NCBI GenBank assembly: GCA_020719385.1
Contig: DYQK01000012.1
Location: 5,817-43,561 of the forward strand
Reading direction: 5' to 3'
Length of the DNA: 37,745 nucleotides
From: Rikenella microfusus
Lineage (GTDB): Bacteria; Bacteroidota; Bacteroidia; Bacteroidales; DYQK01
The notes beneath the pieces are model-generated. The model ran no database searches, was not told the DNA's origin, and saw only the letters and a program-made list of their open reading frames with translations. Numbering within the stretch: position 1 is the first letter of the stretch; each line of letters opens with the position of its first letter. Positions 23,698-31,765 of the stretch are shown in pieces. The translations under genes and the position numbers were made by a program.

Positions 23698-24972
23698 TTA
23701 TTTGTAAAGCAATTCTCTCACATAATTCGGCAAAACAAAAACGCTTCTGTGAATTTCCTCGTTGTAAAATTTCAATTTATGTTGTAAAGTGAAATTTTTT
23801 GCTTTTTCCACATCAAAATCTTTCACAGGATTCAGACCGTTTTTCGAACAAAGACAAAAACCCCACAAACCTGAAGGATAAGTCGGAATATTTGCCAAAT
23901 ACGGATGACAATTTGTTTTTCCAAAAATTCTGTTCATAACAGCAAAAATTTCTGAGTAAACTTCCGTATTATACCACGGCGATTCTGACTGATTTGTGAA
24001 AATGCCGTTTGGTTTTAAGATTCGGTGAATATTTCGGTAAAAATCTTCGGTAAAAATTCCTTCAGAAGGACCGCCCGGGTCGGTGCTGTCGACTAAAACT
24101 ATATCATAAGTTTCATTCGGCGCATTTTTTACAAACGCAATTCCGTCTTCGACTCGAAGGTCAACTCTCGGATTATCAAACGAATTCGCCATTTGCGGCA
24201 AATGTAAACGACTTGCTTTTATCACCAACTCGTCAATTTCAACAATTGTAATTTTCGAAATCGATTCGTGTTTTAAAAGTTGCGTAACAACTCCGCCGTC
24301 TCCTGCTCCGATGACTAAAACTTTTTCAGGTTTTGGGTGCGAAAGACAAGGAACATGCGAAATTGCCTCGTGATACACAAACTCGTCTCGCTCGGTTGTC
24401 ATTACTTTGCCGTCAATAATCAACATTTTGCCGTATTCGAGAGTATCATACATTTCGACTTTTTGATATTGCGAAGTCTCTCGAAACAACATTTCTCCCG
24501 TATGACGAACTGAGAATGCAATATTTGGATTTCTTTCTGTAAACCAAACATTTCTTTCGTAAACAGGTTTTGCGTTCGTCGCAGGAATTTTGTCAATCTC
24601 GTACTCAAATTTGGGGAGAAGATGTAATTGTCCTCTCAACAATTCCATTGCTGAAACGTGTTTCGCCGACAATTTTTCTTTCAAAAAATCGAAAGCAATC
24701 CAAGGATTAATTAAACTTCCGCAAGTGTAAATATCTACGGCGGCATATCGATATTCGGGCCAAGTATGAATTGCCAAATGACTTTCCTGAATCACAACAA
24801 CTCCCGAAACGCCGAAGGGCGAAAAATGATGAAATGTCGAATTGATAATTGTTGCGTCAGCCTGTTTTGCCGCTTCGAGCATATAATTTTCAATATCAAC
24901 AACATCTCGCAAAACTTCTTCGTTGCAGTCGTACAATTCAACTAAAATATGTCTTCCTAAACTTCCGTTCAT
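23698..24972 (-). CDS. fused S-adenosylmethionine decarboxylase / spermidine synthase
   Basis: One 424-residue chain combines two consecutive polyamine enzymes. Residues 1-115 are a prokaryotic AdoMet decarboxylase (SpeD): GRHILVELYDC, then IQESHLAIHTWPEYRYAAVDIYTCG, in which Glu63-Ser64 is the self-cleavage site giving the pyruvoyl group. His69 and Cys84 are the expected helpers. Residues about 140-424 are an aminopropyltransferase (SpeE): RETSQYQKVEMYDTLEYGKMLIIDG, VLVIGAGDGGVV, DSTDPGGPSEGIFTEDFY and NQSESPW. The chain would be cut at Ser64, leaving a small beta piece and an alpha piece carrying the transferase. It starts 13 nt after the peroxiredoxin gene, so they share a transcript. Ornithine or arginine decarboxylase is not nearby. 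Confidence 0.9.
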   Translation of the reverse strand: MNGSLGRHILVELYDCNEEVLRDVVDIENYMLEAAKQADATIINSTFHHFSPFGVSGVVVIQESHLAIHTWPEYRYAAVDIYTCGSLINPWIAFDFLKEKLSAKHVSAMELLRGQLHLLPKFEYEIDKIPATNAKPVYERNVWFTERNPNIAFSVRHTGEMLFRETSQYQKVEMYDTLEYGKMLIIDGKVMTTERDEFVYHEAISHVPCLSHPKPEKVLVIGAGDGGVVTQLLKHESISKITIVEIDELVIKASRLHLPQMANSFDNPRVDLRVEDGIAFVKNAPNETYDIVLVDSTDPGGPSEGIFTEDFYRNIHRILKPNGIFTNQSESPWYNTEVYSEIFAVMNRIFGKTNCHPYLANIPTYPSGLWGFCLCSKNGLNPVKDFDVEKAKNFTLQHKLKFYNEEIHRSVFVLPNYVRELLYK

Positions 24973-24985
24973 TTTGTAAAAAAAA

Positions 24986-25618
24986 TTATTTTTTGCTTAA
25001 AAATTCTGCGATTCCTTGTTGCGAAGGTTTAACAGCCTTATCTCCGCTTTTCCAATTTGCAGGACAAACCTCGCCGTAATTTTCGAAATGTTGAAGTGCA
25101 TCAACCATTCGCAAAACTTCGTCAACATTTCTGCCCAAAGGCATATGATTTACCACCTGATGTTGAACAACACCGTTTTTGTCAATTAAAAATAAACCCC
25201 TGAAAGCACGCGGAACGCCTGAAAAAACCAATTCGCCTGCCTCGTCATACTCGTAATGTCCTGCAAGAACATCATAATTCTCCGAGATAACTTTTGACTG
25301 GTCAGCAACAATAGGATATTTTACTCCTTTGATTCCGCCGTCTTTTAACTCAGTTTGTAACCATTTCCAATGCGAAAATTCAGAATCTACCGAGCAACCA
25401 ACAATTGCTACGTTTCGTTTCTCGAATTCAGTCATTTTGTCTTGAAAAGCCAAGAGTTCGGTGGGACAAACAAAGGTAAAATCTGCAGGATAAAAGAAAA
25501 AAACTACGTATTTTTCACCCAAATATTGTTCCAATGAAAAATCGTTGATAATTTCTCCGCCGTTGATAACTGCTTTTGCTTTGAAAGCGGGTGCTTCTTT
25601 GCCAACTAAAACTGCCAT
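24986..25618 (-). CDS. ahpC: 2-Cys peroxiredoxin (AhpC/TSA type)
   Basis: This peroxide-reducing thiol enzyme has 210 residues, no signal peptide and a cytoplasmic location. The peroxidatic cysteine is Cys51 in DFTFVCPTELLAF. The resolving cysteine is Cys185 in GEVCPANW, so it is a typical 2-Cys enzyme. The GGxxG-like insert (ELKDGGIKGVKYPI) and a C-terminal tail ending in EFLSKK are present, features associated with peroxide-sensitive members. No ahpF follows; instead the spermidine enzyme fusion starts 13 nt later. Transcription is from a -7 element at 25649, divergent from ldcA. Confidence 0.93.
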   Translation of the reverse strand: MAVLVGKEAPAFKAKAVINGGEIINDFSLEQYLGEKYVVFFFYPADFTFVCPTELLAFQDKMTEFEKRNVAIVGCSVDSEFSHWKWLQTELKDGGIKGVKYPIVADQSKVISENYDVLAGHYEYDEAGELVFSGVPRAFRGLFLIDKNGVVQHQVVNHMPLGRNVDEVLRMVDALQHFENYGEVCPANWKSGDKAVKPSQQGIAEFLSKK

Positions 25619-25648
25619 TTTGTGTAATTTTTAGAAAAAAAATTTTTG

Positions 25649-25656
25649 CAAAGATA
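25649..25656 (-). promoter_or_regulatory. -7 promoter element (TATCTTTG) of ahpC/speD-speE
   Basis: TAnnTTTG match on the minus strand, 30 nt before ATG 25618. Confidence 0.7.
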
Positions 25657-25689
25657 AAAATTTTTTCTGAAAAATATTGAGAAATTTTT

Positions 25690-25697
25690 TAATTTTG
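25690..25697 (+). promoter_or_regulatory. -7 promoter element (TAATTTTG) of ldcA
   Basis: TAnnTTTG match 18 nt before ATG 25716. It lies inside an upstream extension that begins with TTG at 25677, and so fixes the start at 25716. Confidence 0.65.
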
Positions 25698-25715
25698 TCA
25701 AAATTTTTGTTAAAA

Positions 25716-26660
25716 ATGAAAAAATTAATCAAACCGAAGCGATTAAAACTCGGTGATTCTGTTGGTTTAATTGCCCCTGGAAGTGCAGTAACATCGTTGC
25801 AACTGCAGGAAACGGTTACAAAAATCGAAAAACTTGGTTTTCACGTAATATTGGGAAAACATATCGAAAAGAAAAATGGTTTTTTGGCAGGAAACGACCA
25901 AGAAAGAGTTTTTGATATAATGCAAATGTTTGAAAATCAAGAAGTTGATGCGATTTTTTGTATTCGAGGAGGCTACGGTTGTTTGAGAATTTTACCTTTT
26001 CTAAATTATGAAGTGATTTCTCGACATCCCAAAATTTTTATTGGTTACAGCGACGTAACTGCTTTATTACAAAGCATTTACAAATTTTCAAATTTAGTAA
26101 CTTTTCACGCACCTTTGGGCGTTTCGAGTTTCAACGAATATACTTTTTCGCAATTTCAGAAAGTTTTAATGTCTGAAACGAAAAATTTGGAATTGAAAAA
26201 TAGCGAAAATATCGAAGTTTCGCCTTATTTTATCAATGAAGGAATTTGCGATGGAATTCTTAGCGGCGGAAATCTTGCCGTTCTAACTTCTTTATTATCA
26301 ACGACTTTCGAGCCAAATTTGCGAAATAAACTTCTTTTCATAGAAGACATCGGCGAGGCACCTTATCGAATCGACAGAATGTTGACTCAATGGTTGTTGA
26401 GTGAAAATTTTCGACATTTAAAAGGAATAATTCTTGGAATTTTTAAAAATTGCGACATCAATAACGATGATGTTACCTCAGAAAATTCTTTTTCTCTTGC
26501 TCAAGTGCTTGATGAACGGTTGAAAAATCTCAATATTCCGATTTTTTATGGTTTTTCTTTTGGGCATATTTCTGAAATTTGCACTTTGCCGCTCGGAATA
26601 AAATGTCGTTTAGATTCGAAAAATCAAAAAATCACGTTGTTAGAAAACTCTGTTTTGTGA
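25716..26660 (+). CDS. ldcA: LD-carboxypeptidase (S66 family)
   Basis: This 314-residue cytoplasmic serine peptidase removes the terminal D-Ala from murein tetrapeptides during cell-wall recycling. S66 residues are visible: nucleophile Ser112 in FIGYSDVTALL, Glu210 in LLFIEDIGEAPYRIDRML, and His284 in GFSFGHISE. IAPGSAV near the N-terminus and RGGYGCLRILP are also family signatures. The length is normal for the family. Related S66 members include microcin-C immunity protein MccF, but the context gives no sign of that. gcvT follows after 76 nt with its own promoter. Confidence 0.93.
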   Translation: MKKLIKPKRLKLGDSVGLIAPGSAVTSLQLQETVTKIEKLGFHVILGKHIEKKNGFLAGNDQERVFDIMQMFENQEVDAIFCIRGGYGCLRILPFLNYEVISRHPKIFIGYSDVTALLQSIYKFSNLVTFHAPLGVSSFNEYTFSQFQKVLMSETKNLELKNSENIEVSPYFINEGICDGILSGGNLAVLTSLLSTTFEPNLRNKLLFIEDIGEAPYRIDRMLTQWLLSENFRHLKGIILGIFKNCDINNDDVTSENSFSLAQVLDERLKNLNIPIFYGFSFGHISEICTLPLGIKCRLDSKNQKITLLENSVL

Positions 26661-26701
26661 AAATTTTGCGAAAAAATTTTTCAAATTGTCAAATAAATTA
26701 T

Positions 26702-26709
26702 TAACTTTG
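26702..26709 (+). promoter_or_regulatory. -7 promoter element (TAACTTTG) of gcvT
   Basis: TAnnTTTG match 27 nt before ATG 26737. Confidence 0.7.
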
Positions 26710-26736
26710 CAAAAATTAATTTAAAATTTTTTTCGA

Positions 26737-27816
26737 ATGAAAAATACACCGTTCACTCATATTCACCAAAAATTAGGTGCAAAAATGGCACCTTTCGCAG
26801 GTTATAATATGCCGATAGAATATTCGGGACTTATAGACGAACACATCACGGTTCGCACAGGAGTCGGGGTTTTCGATGTTTCGCATATGGGCGAATTTTG
26901 GGTAAAAGGAGAAAAAGCACTCGATTTTGTGCAAAAAGTTACCTCAAATGATGCTTCTGTTCTTACCCCTGGCAAGGTTCAATATTCCTGTTTTCCCAAT
27001 GGAAAAGGCGGAATTGTTGATGATTTGTTGGTTTATTGCTATGAACCGCAAAAATATTTGCTCGTTGTGAACGCTGCGAATATTGACAAAGATTGGGCTT
27101 GGTGTAATTCGCAAAATGATTTAGGTGTTGTTCTCGAAAATGCTTCAGATAACACTGCTCAACTTGCCATTCAAGGTCCAAAAACTATTGAAACATTGCA
27201 GTCTCTGACAGATATTGATTTGTCTAAAATTGTTTATTATACCTTCGTTACGGGGAAATTTTTGGGTTGCGAGGTAATTCTCTCTGCAACGGGTTACACA
27301 GGTTCGGGCGGTTTCGAGATTTATATGCGAAACGAAGACGCTGTGAAAATTTGGGACGCAATTTTCGAAGCAGGAAAACCTTACGGAATTAAACCCATCG
27401 GACTCGGAGCAAGAGACACTTTGAGACTCGAAAAAGGATTTTGTCTCTACGGAAACGATATTGACGACTCAACATCGCCCATCGAAGCAGGACTCGGTTG
27501 GATTACAAAGTTTGTTGACCACAAAAATTTCATTGACAAAAACGTACTTTTAGAGCAAAAAAACAAAGGAGTAACTCGCAAACTTGTCGGTTTCTCAATG
27601 ATAGACAGAGGAATCCCAAGACACGAATACCCCATTGTTGATGCTTCGGGCAACGAAATCGGCAAAGTAACTTCAGGCACGATGTCTCCGATGTTAAAAG
27701 TCGGAATTGGAATGGGCTATGTGAAAACAGAATTTTCAAAATTAGATTCAGAAATTTTTATCTCAATAAGAGGCAAAAATTTGAAAGCAAAAGTAGTTAA
27801 AATTCCGTTTTTATAG
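26737..27816 (+). CDS. gcvT: glycine cleavage system aminomethyltransferase (T protein)
   Basis: GcvT transfers the methylene group from aminomethylated H-protein to tetrahydrofolate and releases ammonia. The 359 residues carry the family features: [49 protein letters not shown] (folate-site region with the Asp), [23 protein letters not shown], and [22 protein letters not shown]. The other glycine-cleavage genes (gcvH, gcvP) are not in the window, as is common in Bacteroidota where gcvT is separate. The convergent hairpin at 27840 ends the gene. Confidence 0.96.
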   Translation: MKNTPFTHIHQKLGAKMAPFAGYNMPIEYSGLIDEHITVRTGVGVFDVSHMGEFWVKGEKALDFVQKVTSNDASVLTPGKVQYSCFPNGKGGIVDDLLVYCYEPQKYLLVVNAANIDKDWAWCNSQNDLGVVLENASDNTAQLAIQGPKTIETLQSLTDIDLSKIVYYTFVTGKFLGCEVILSATGYTGSGGFEIYMRNEDAVKIWDAIFEAGKPYGIKPIGLGARDTLRLEKGFCLYGNDIDDSTSPIEAGLGWITKFVDHKNFIDKNVLLEQKNKGVTRKLVGFSMIDRGIPRHEYPIVDASGNEIGKVTSGTMSPMLKVGIGMGYVKTEFSKLDSEIFISIRGKNLKAKVVKIPFL

Positions 27817-27839
27817 GATTTTTTTGTAAATTGATTATA

Positions 27840-27874
27840 AAATTCTGTCAGATTCAAAAAATTTGACAGAATTT
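27840..27874. terminator. bidirectional terminator between gcvT and the sensor gene
   Basis: The arms AAATTCTGTC (27840-27849) and GACAGAATTT (27865-27874) form a stem with further inner pairing and T-rich flanks. It serves two convergent genes. Confidence 0.8.
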
Positions 27875-27897
27875 TTTCTCAAAAATATAAAATTTTT

Positions 27898-30800
27898 CTA
27901 AAATCTTATTCCTAAAACTAAAATATCATCGATTTGTCTGCTGTAACCTTTCCAATTTTGATGAGTTTGCCACAAAATTTCCTTTTGTTCTTCCAAAGGA
28001 AGATGAGAAATCTCTAATAGTAATTGTTTAAAGCGTCTCGTTTTAAATTTTTCTCGATTCGTTTCGTTAAATTGGTCGATATAACCGTCTGAAAACAAAT
28101 AAATAACATCATTTTTCTGAATTTCAACATACTGAGATTCAAAACTTTTTTCTTTCGCATAAATTCCTATCGGATTCGAAGTTGCTTTCAACTCGATAAG
28201 TTGTTTATCACGAATGAGAAAGGCAGAATTGTATGCACCTGCAAAATCAAGAATGTTCGTTTCGAGATTTAAAGCACAAAAAGCGATGTCCATTCCGTCT
28301 CTTGAGTCGAGTTTTTCGTTGGTTTGCTTCAAAGTTTTTTTAATTTGAATGCGAAGTTCCTCTAAAACTTGATACGAGTTTTGTATATCTTCTCGTCTTG
28401 TGATTTCGTTTAACAAAGAAATTCCCAAGGCACTGACAAACGCCCCAGGAACGCCGTGACCTGTGCAGTCTGCGACTGAGAAAAGTAAATGTTGATGAAT
28501 TTGCGAGACCCAATAAAAATCGCCTGAGACAACATCTCTTGGCTGAAATAAAATAAAATAATCTGAAAAACATTGCTCGAAAATTTCGCTTTGCGGAAGC
28601 ATTGCTGCTTGAATTCGGCTTGCGTAATTGATGCTGTCGGTGATTTCTTTGTGTGCTTTCTCGATTTTCTGCTTTTGTCGAATCACTTCGGCGGTTCTTT
28701 CTGCAACTTTTCGCTCCAAAATATTTTGAATCTGAATTAAATTGCGTTCGCGAATTTTTATAAACAAAAATATCGCTGAACCAACAATCAAAAAATACAT
28801 CACATACGCAACATTTGTGCGATACCAAGGTGGACGAATGCGAATTTTTAAACTGCACCCAATCTCATTCCAAATTCCGTCATTATTTGAACCTTTTACC
28901 TTGAAAAAATAACGTCCGGGCGAGAGATTCGGCACAATGACAAAATTTCGCGTACCAATTTCGAGATATTCGTCCATTAAACCTTCGATTTTATAGGAAT
29001 ATTTATTTTTCTCAGGTTTCGTAAAATCAAGAGCCGCCAGTTCAATGACAAATTCGTAATAATCCGAATTTAAAATTAACTCGTCATTTTCGCCAATACG
29101 AATTTTAATTTTTTTGTTAAAATCATTTTTCACAATTCCTGAAATAACTACCGGCGGAATATAATCGTTGTCTCGCAAAGAATCGGGATAAAAAGAGTTT
29201 AAACCGTTCATTCCGCCGAAAAAGATTTCGCCATCCGCACTTTTATAACGAGACTGCAAATTAAACTCGACACTTTGCAAACCTTCTTCGACAGAATAAG
29301 TTCGAAATGTCTTTGTTTCTCTATAAAAACGCGAGAGTCCGTTTCCTGTTGCGAACCAAAGATTTTTTCGGTTGTCCTCCAAAATCTCATACGTTATATT
29401 GCTGGGCAAACCGTTTTCTTTGCTGTACAACGAAAATTTTCTCGTTTTTTTATCAAAAACATTGACGCCGTCGTTAGTTCCAATCCAAATTTTTCCCTCA
29501 AAATCCTCACACAACGCAACAACAAAATTATTTGACAAAGAATTTACGTTTCCTGTTTCTCTCTGAAAATGTGTAAAACTTTGATTTTTAACGTTATACC
29601 AATCTAATCCATTTGAAGTAGCAATCCAAATATCGCCGTCCTTGTCGCAAATGATATTATAAATTAAATTTGAGGAGATTCTTGGTTCTGAAGTTGCCGC
29701 AACGAAATGCTTCGAAAAACTGTTATTTAAGTCAAAAATATAAACTCCGTTTTGCGTTCCGACCCAATATTTATTTTCCTTATCCTGTTTTATAGAAGTA
29801 ATTCGCAAATTATTGAAGTTCGGCAAATCTGAATTGTTAAAAAATTCGCTATAAGGAACGAAAGAATTTTTTTCTTTGTTGTAAATTGAGATTCCGTTTC
29901 GAGTGCCGAGCCAAATTTGCTTTTTGTTGTCCTCGAAAATTACGTGAACAAAATCGTTAGAAATATAATAATTTCCTTTGCCTTGCGTAGAGAAATGTTC
30001 AACTTTTTGCGTTTTGCGGTCAAAAATATTGAGTCCTTTTCCCCAATTTCCGACCCAAACTTTTCCGCTTTCGTCCTTATAAACGCCTGCGATGATGTTG
30101 TCCAAAAAATTTACGGAATAAATGCCGTTATTTTTGCGATAAAGATTAAACTTAGGTCTTTTCAAATCTGCTTTTGCGATGCCGTTTAATGTTCCTGCCC
30201 ACAAATTTTTCGATTTATCAAAAAATAACGACAAAACATCATCACTCAATAAACCGCTTTGCGTATTGTAAGTTTCGACAAAAACGATTTTATTTTGTTT
30301 GAGATAACATTTGTTTAAACCGCCATATTCCGTTCCAACCCAAATATTTCCTTCAAAATCTTGCTGAATACAACGAATAAAATTATCGCTTAAACGAATT
30401 TTTTGTTGCGAAAATCTCGTAAATTGTTTATTAATTTTGTTAAAACGATTTAAACCGTTTTGCGTTCCGACCCAAATAAATCTGTCTTTGTCCTCGAAAA
30501 GTGCGGTAATTACGTTGCTTGAGAGAGAATTTGTGTCTTTGGGATTTGTAAAATAATTTGTAAACTTTTCTGTTCTTGGGTTAAAACAGGCGAGTCCTTT
30601 GGTTGTGCCGCACCATATTAGTCCTTCGCTGTCTTCGATAATCGGAATATTCTGGTCAAAAACTGACGCATCATACTCAATTTCGGCATTTTGATACGTT
30701 TTTAACTCATCATTTTGTGTGTTGTACAAATTCAGAAATGGCGGCGTGTTGATTAAAATAGTCCAATTACTCCCGACGGCGAGTCCGTAAACGTTGTTAT

Positions 30801-31188
30801 TGAAAACATCTCTGAAATAATTTTTTTTGTAATTAAAACGAGAAAATTTCCCTGTTTTAACATTTAATTTATTGAGTCCGTCTTTTGTCCCGACCCAAAT
30901 ATTACCTGTGCCGTCTTCGGTAATCGAATAAATCCAACTATCAGAAAGTGAGAAACTGTCTGTGAAATTATGATAAAAATTTTCAAAACGGTAACCGTCA
31001 AAGCGATTTAAACCATTTTGTGTGCCGAACCAAATATAGCCCTTGCTGTCTTGATAAACACAATTTCCTACGCTTTGCGACAAACCTTTGTCTACTCCAA
31101 AATGAGTAAAAAATAAGTTCTGTGAAAAGGTTTTTTGTGTGTAAAATATTGAAAATAAACAAATTACAAAAATAAATATTGATTTCAT
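27898..31188 (-). CDS. two-component-regulator-type propeller sensor with SpoIIE/PP2C phosphatase output
   Basis: This is 1096 residues from ATG 31188; a TTG two codons upstream is ignored. A signal peptide (to FSQ, about 24) is followed by repeated blades of the hybrid-two-component propeller type, recognised by recurring WxGTxNGLNxF-like strings (DSKGYIWFGTQNGLNRFDGY, DGTGNIWVGTKDGLNKLN and about a dozen more). Then come a Y_Y_Y domain, a membrane span near 793-812 and a coiled coil (about 818-855). The SpoIIE-like Ser/Thr phosphatase domain is 870-1096, with PRDVVSGDFYW, ADCTGHGVPGAF, MDIAF, SDGYID and RQIDDI. The periplasmic propeller would sense a ligand, often a glycan, and control dephosphorylation in the cytoplasm. 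No anti-anti-sigma partner or sigma factor adjoins. Confidence 0.9.
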   Translation of the reverse strand: MKSIFIFVICLFSIFYTQKTFSQNLFFTHFGVDKGLSQSVGNCVYQDSKGYIWFGTQNGLNRFDGYRFENFYHNFTDSFSLSDSWIYSITEDGTGNIWVGTKDGLNKLNVKTGKFSRFNYKKNYFRDVFNNNVYGLAVGSNWTILINTPPFLNLYNTQNDELKTYQNAEIEYDASVFDQNIPIIEDSEGLIWCGTTKGLACFNPRTEKFTNYFTNPKDTNSLSSNVITALFEDKDRFIWVGTQNGLNRFNKINKQFTRFSQQKIRLSDNFIRCIQQDFEGNIWVGTEYGGLNKCYLKQNKIVFVETYNTQSGLLSDDVLSLFFDKSKNLWAGTLNGIAKADLKRPKFNLYRKNNGIYSVNFLDNIIAGVYKDESGKVWVGNWGKGLNIFDRKTQKVEHFSTQGKGNYYISNDFVHVIFEDNKKQIWLGTRNGISIYNKEKNSFVPYSEFFNNSDLPNFNNLRITSIKQDKENKYWVGTQNGVYIFDLNNSFSKHFVAATSEPRISSNLIYNIICDKDGDIWIATSNGLDWYNVKNQSFTHFQRETGNVNSLSNNFVVALCEDFEGKIWIGTNDGVNVFDKKTRKFSLYSKENGLPSNITYEILEDNRKNLWFATGNGLSRFYRETKTFRTYSVEEGLQSVEFNLQSRYKSADGEIFFGGMNGLNSFYPDSLRDNDYIPPVVISGIVKNDFNKKIKIRIGENDELILNSDYYEFVIELAALDFTKPEKNKYSYKIEGLMDEYLEIGTRNFVIVPNLSPGRYFFKVKGSNNDGIWNEIGCSLKIRIRPPWYRTNVAYVMYFLIVGSAIFLFIKIRERNLIQIQNILERKVAERTAEVIRQKQKIEKAHKEITDSINYASRIQAAMLPQSEIFEQCFSDYFILFQPRDVVSGDFYWVSQIHQHLLFSVADCTGHGVPGAFVSALGISLLNEITRREDIQNSYQVLEELRIQIKKTLKQTNEKLDSRDGMDIAFCALNLETNILDFAGAYNSAFLIRDKQLIELKATSNPIGIYAKEKSFESQYVEIQKNDVIYLFSDGYIDQFNETNREKFKTRRFKQLLLEISHLPLEEQKEILWQTHQNWKGYSRQIDDILVLGIRF

Positions 31189-31210
31189 AAACAAAAAAAT
31201 TTATTTGCAG

Positions 31211-31218
31211 CAAAGTTA
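31211..31218 (-). promoter_or_regulatory. -7 promoter element (TAACTTTG) of the propeller-phosphatase gene
   Basis: TAnnTTTG match on the minus strand, 22 nt before ATG 31188. Confidence 0.7.
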
Positions 31219-31261
31219 CAAATAAATTTTTAATTTGAAAAGTAAAAAAATTATTTTTCAA

Positions 31262-31292
31262 ATAAAAAAAATCGCTGTTGTTGCGAACAGCG
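31262..31292 (-). terminator. terminator of the small secreted protein gene
   Basis: On the minus strand the arms CGCTGTT and AACAGCG surround a 6-nt loop and are followed by ATTTTTTTATT, a classical intrinsic terminator. It lies before the next promoter at 31211. Confidence 0.85.
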
Positions 31293-31317
31293 GTTTTCGA
31301 CATTTTTAGATTAATCT

Positions 31318-31689
31318 CTACTTTGTGGAATATTTATATTTTCCGTCCTCGCCAATCCAAATAGTGATTTCAGAAATACCGCAAAGATTTAACCCATAAA
31401 TTACCACTGAGGTTTGCTCACTTTCATCCTCGGTCAATTTCATATCCCAAGTGCAAGTTTGCTCGCCGTCATCGTTGAAATTTACTTCAATAGTTGCTCC
31501 ATCTGCAACTATATCTTGTGGGAGAATATCTTTTCCCCAATTTGTTGTGTTTGCATCAGTTACATAAACGCCGTAAAGCGACATTCCAGTTTTATTCACG
31601 ATTTTAAAATCTAAAGCGCTTTGAGCATTCGCAAACTGAAAAATGCCGACAAAAGCAAAAATCGCAAATAATGAAATCAATTTTTTCAT
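31318..31689 (-). CDS. small secreted protein of unknown function
   Basis: This is 123 residues with a clear signal peptide (MKKLISLFAIFAFVGIFQFANAQ). The mature 100 residues begin LDFKIVNKTGMSLYGVYVTDANTTNWGKDILPQD, followed by GATIEVNF, CTWDMKL and INLCG-like strands. This is a compact beta-sandwich pattern (a strand, then an NxTG turn, a WG-D segment, and alternating strands) that I have seen in small secreted proteins of several phyla without an assigned function. Two mature cysteines could form one disulfide. It is a single-gene unit with its own promoter and terminator, between the giant repeat protein and the sensor-phosphatase, all on the same strand. Confidence 0.65.
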   Translation of the reverse strand: MKKLISLFAIFAFVGIFQFANAQSALDFKIVNKTGMSLYGVYVTDANTTNWGKDILPQDIVADGATIEVNFNDDGEQTCTWDMKLTEDESEQTSVVIYGLNLCGISEITIWIGEDGKYKYSTK

Positions 31690-31714
31690 AGAAAAAAGAT
31701 TTAAAATTGAGACG

Positions 31715-31722
31715 CGAAGATA
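31715..31722 (-). promoter_or_regulatory. -7-like promoter element (TATCTTCG) of the small secreted protein gene
   Basis: A one-mismatch version of TAnnTTTG lies 25 nt before ATG 31689 on the minus strand. Confidence 0.5.
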
Positions 31723-31765
31723 ACATTTTTTCGAAATAAACGTATATTTTTCGAAAAATATTTTT

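Noticed and set aside
25677-25715. 13-residue extension of LdcA from a TTG
   Set aside because: The -7 element at 25690-25697 lies within it, and ATG 25716 gives the standard start.
31744-31761. 18-bp perfect palindrome ATATTTTTCGAAAAATAT after the giant gene as an operator
   Set aside because: It is so AT-rich, and the region so full of such runs, that chance is a fair explanation; it may contribute to termination but lacks a T-run.
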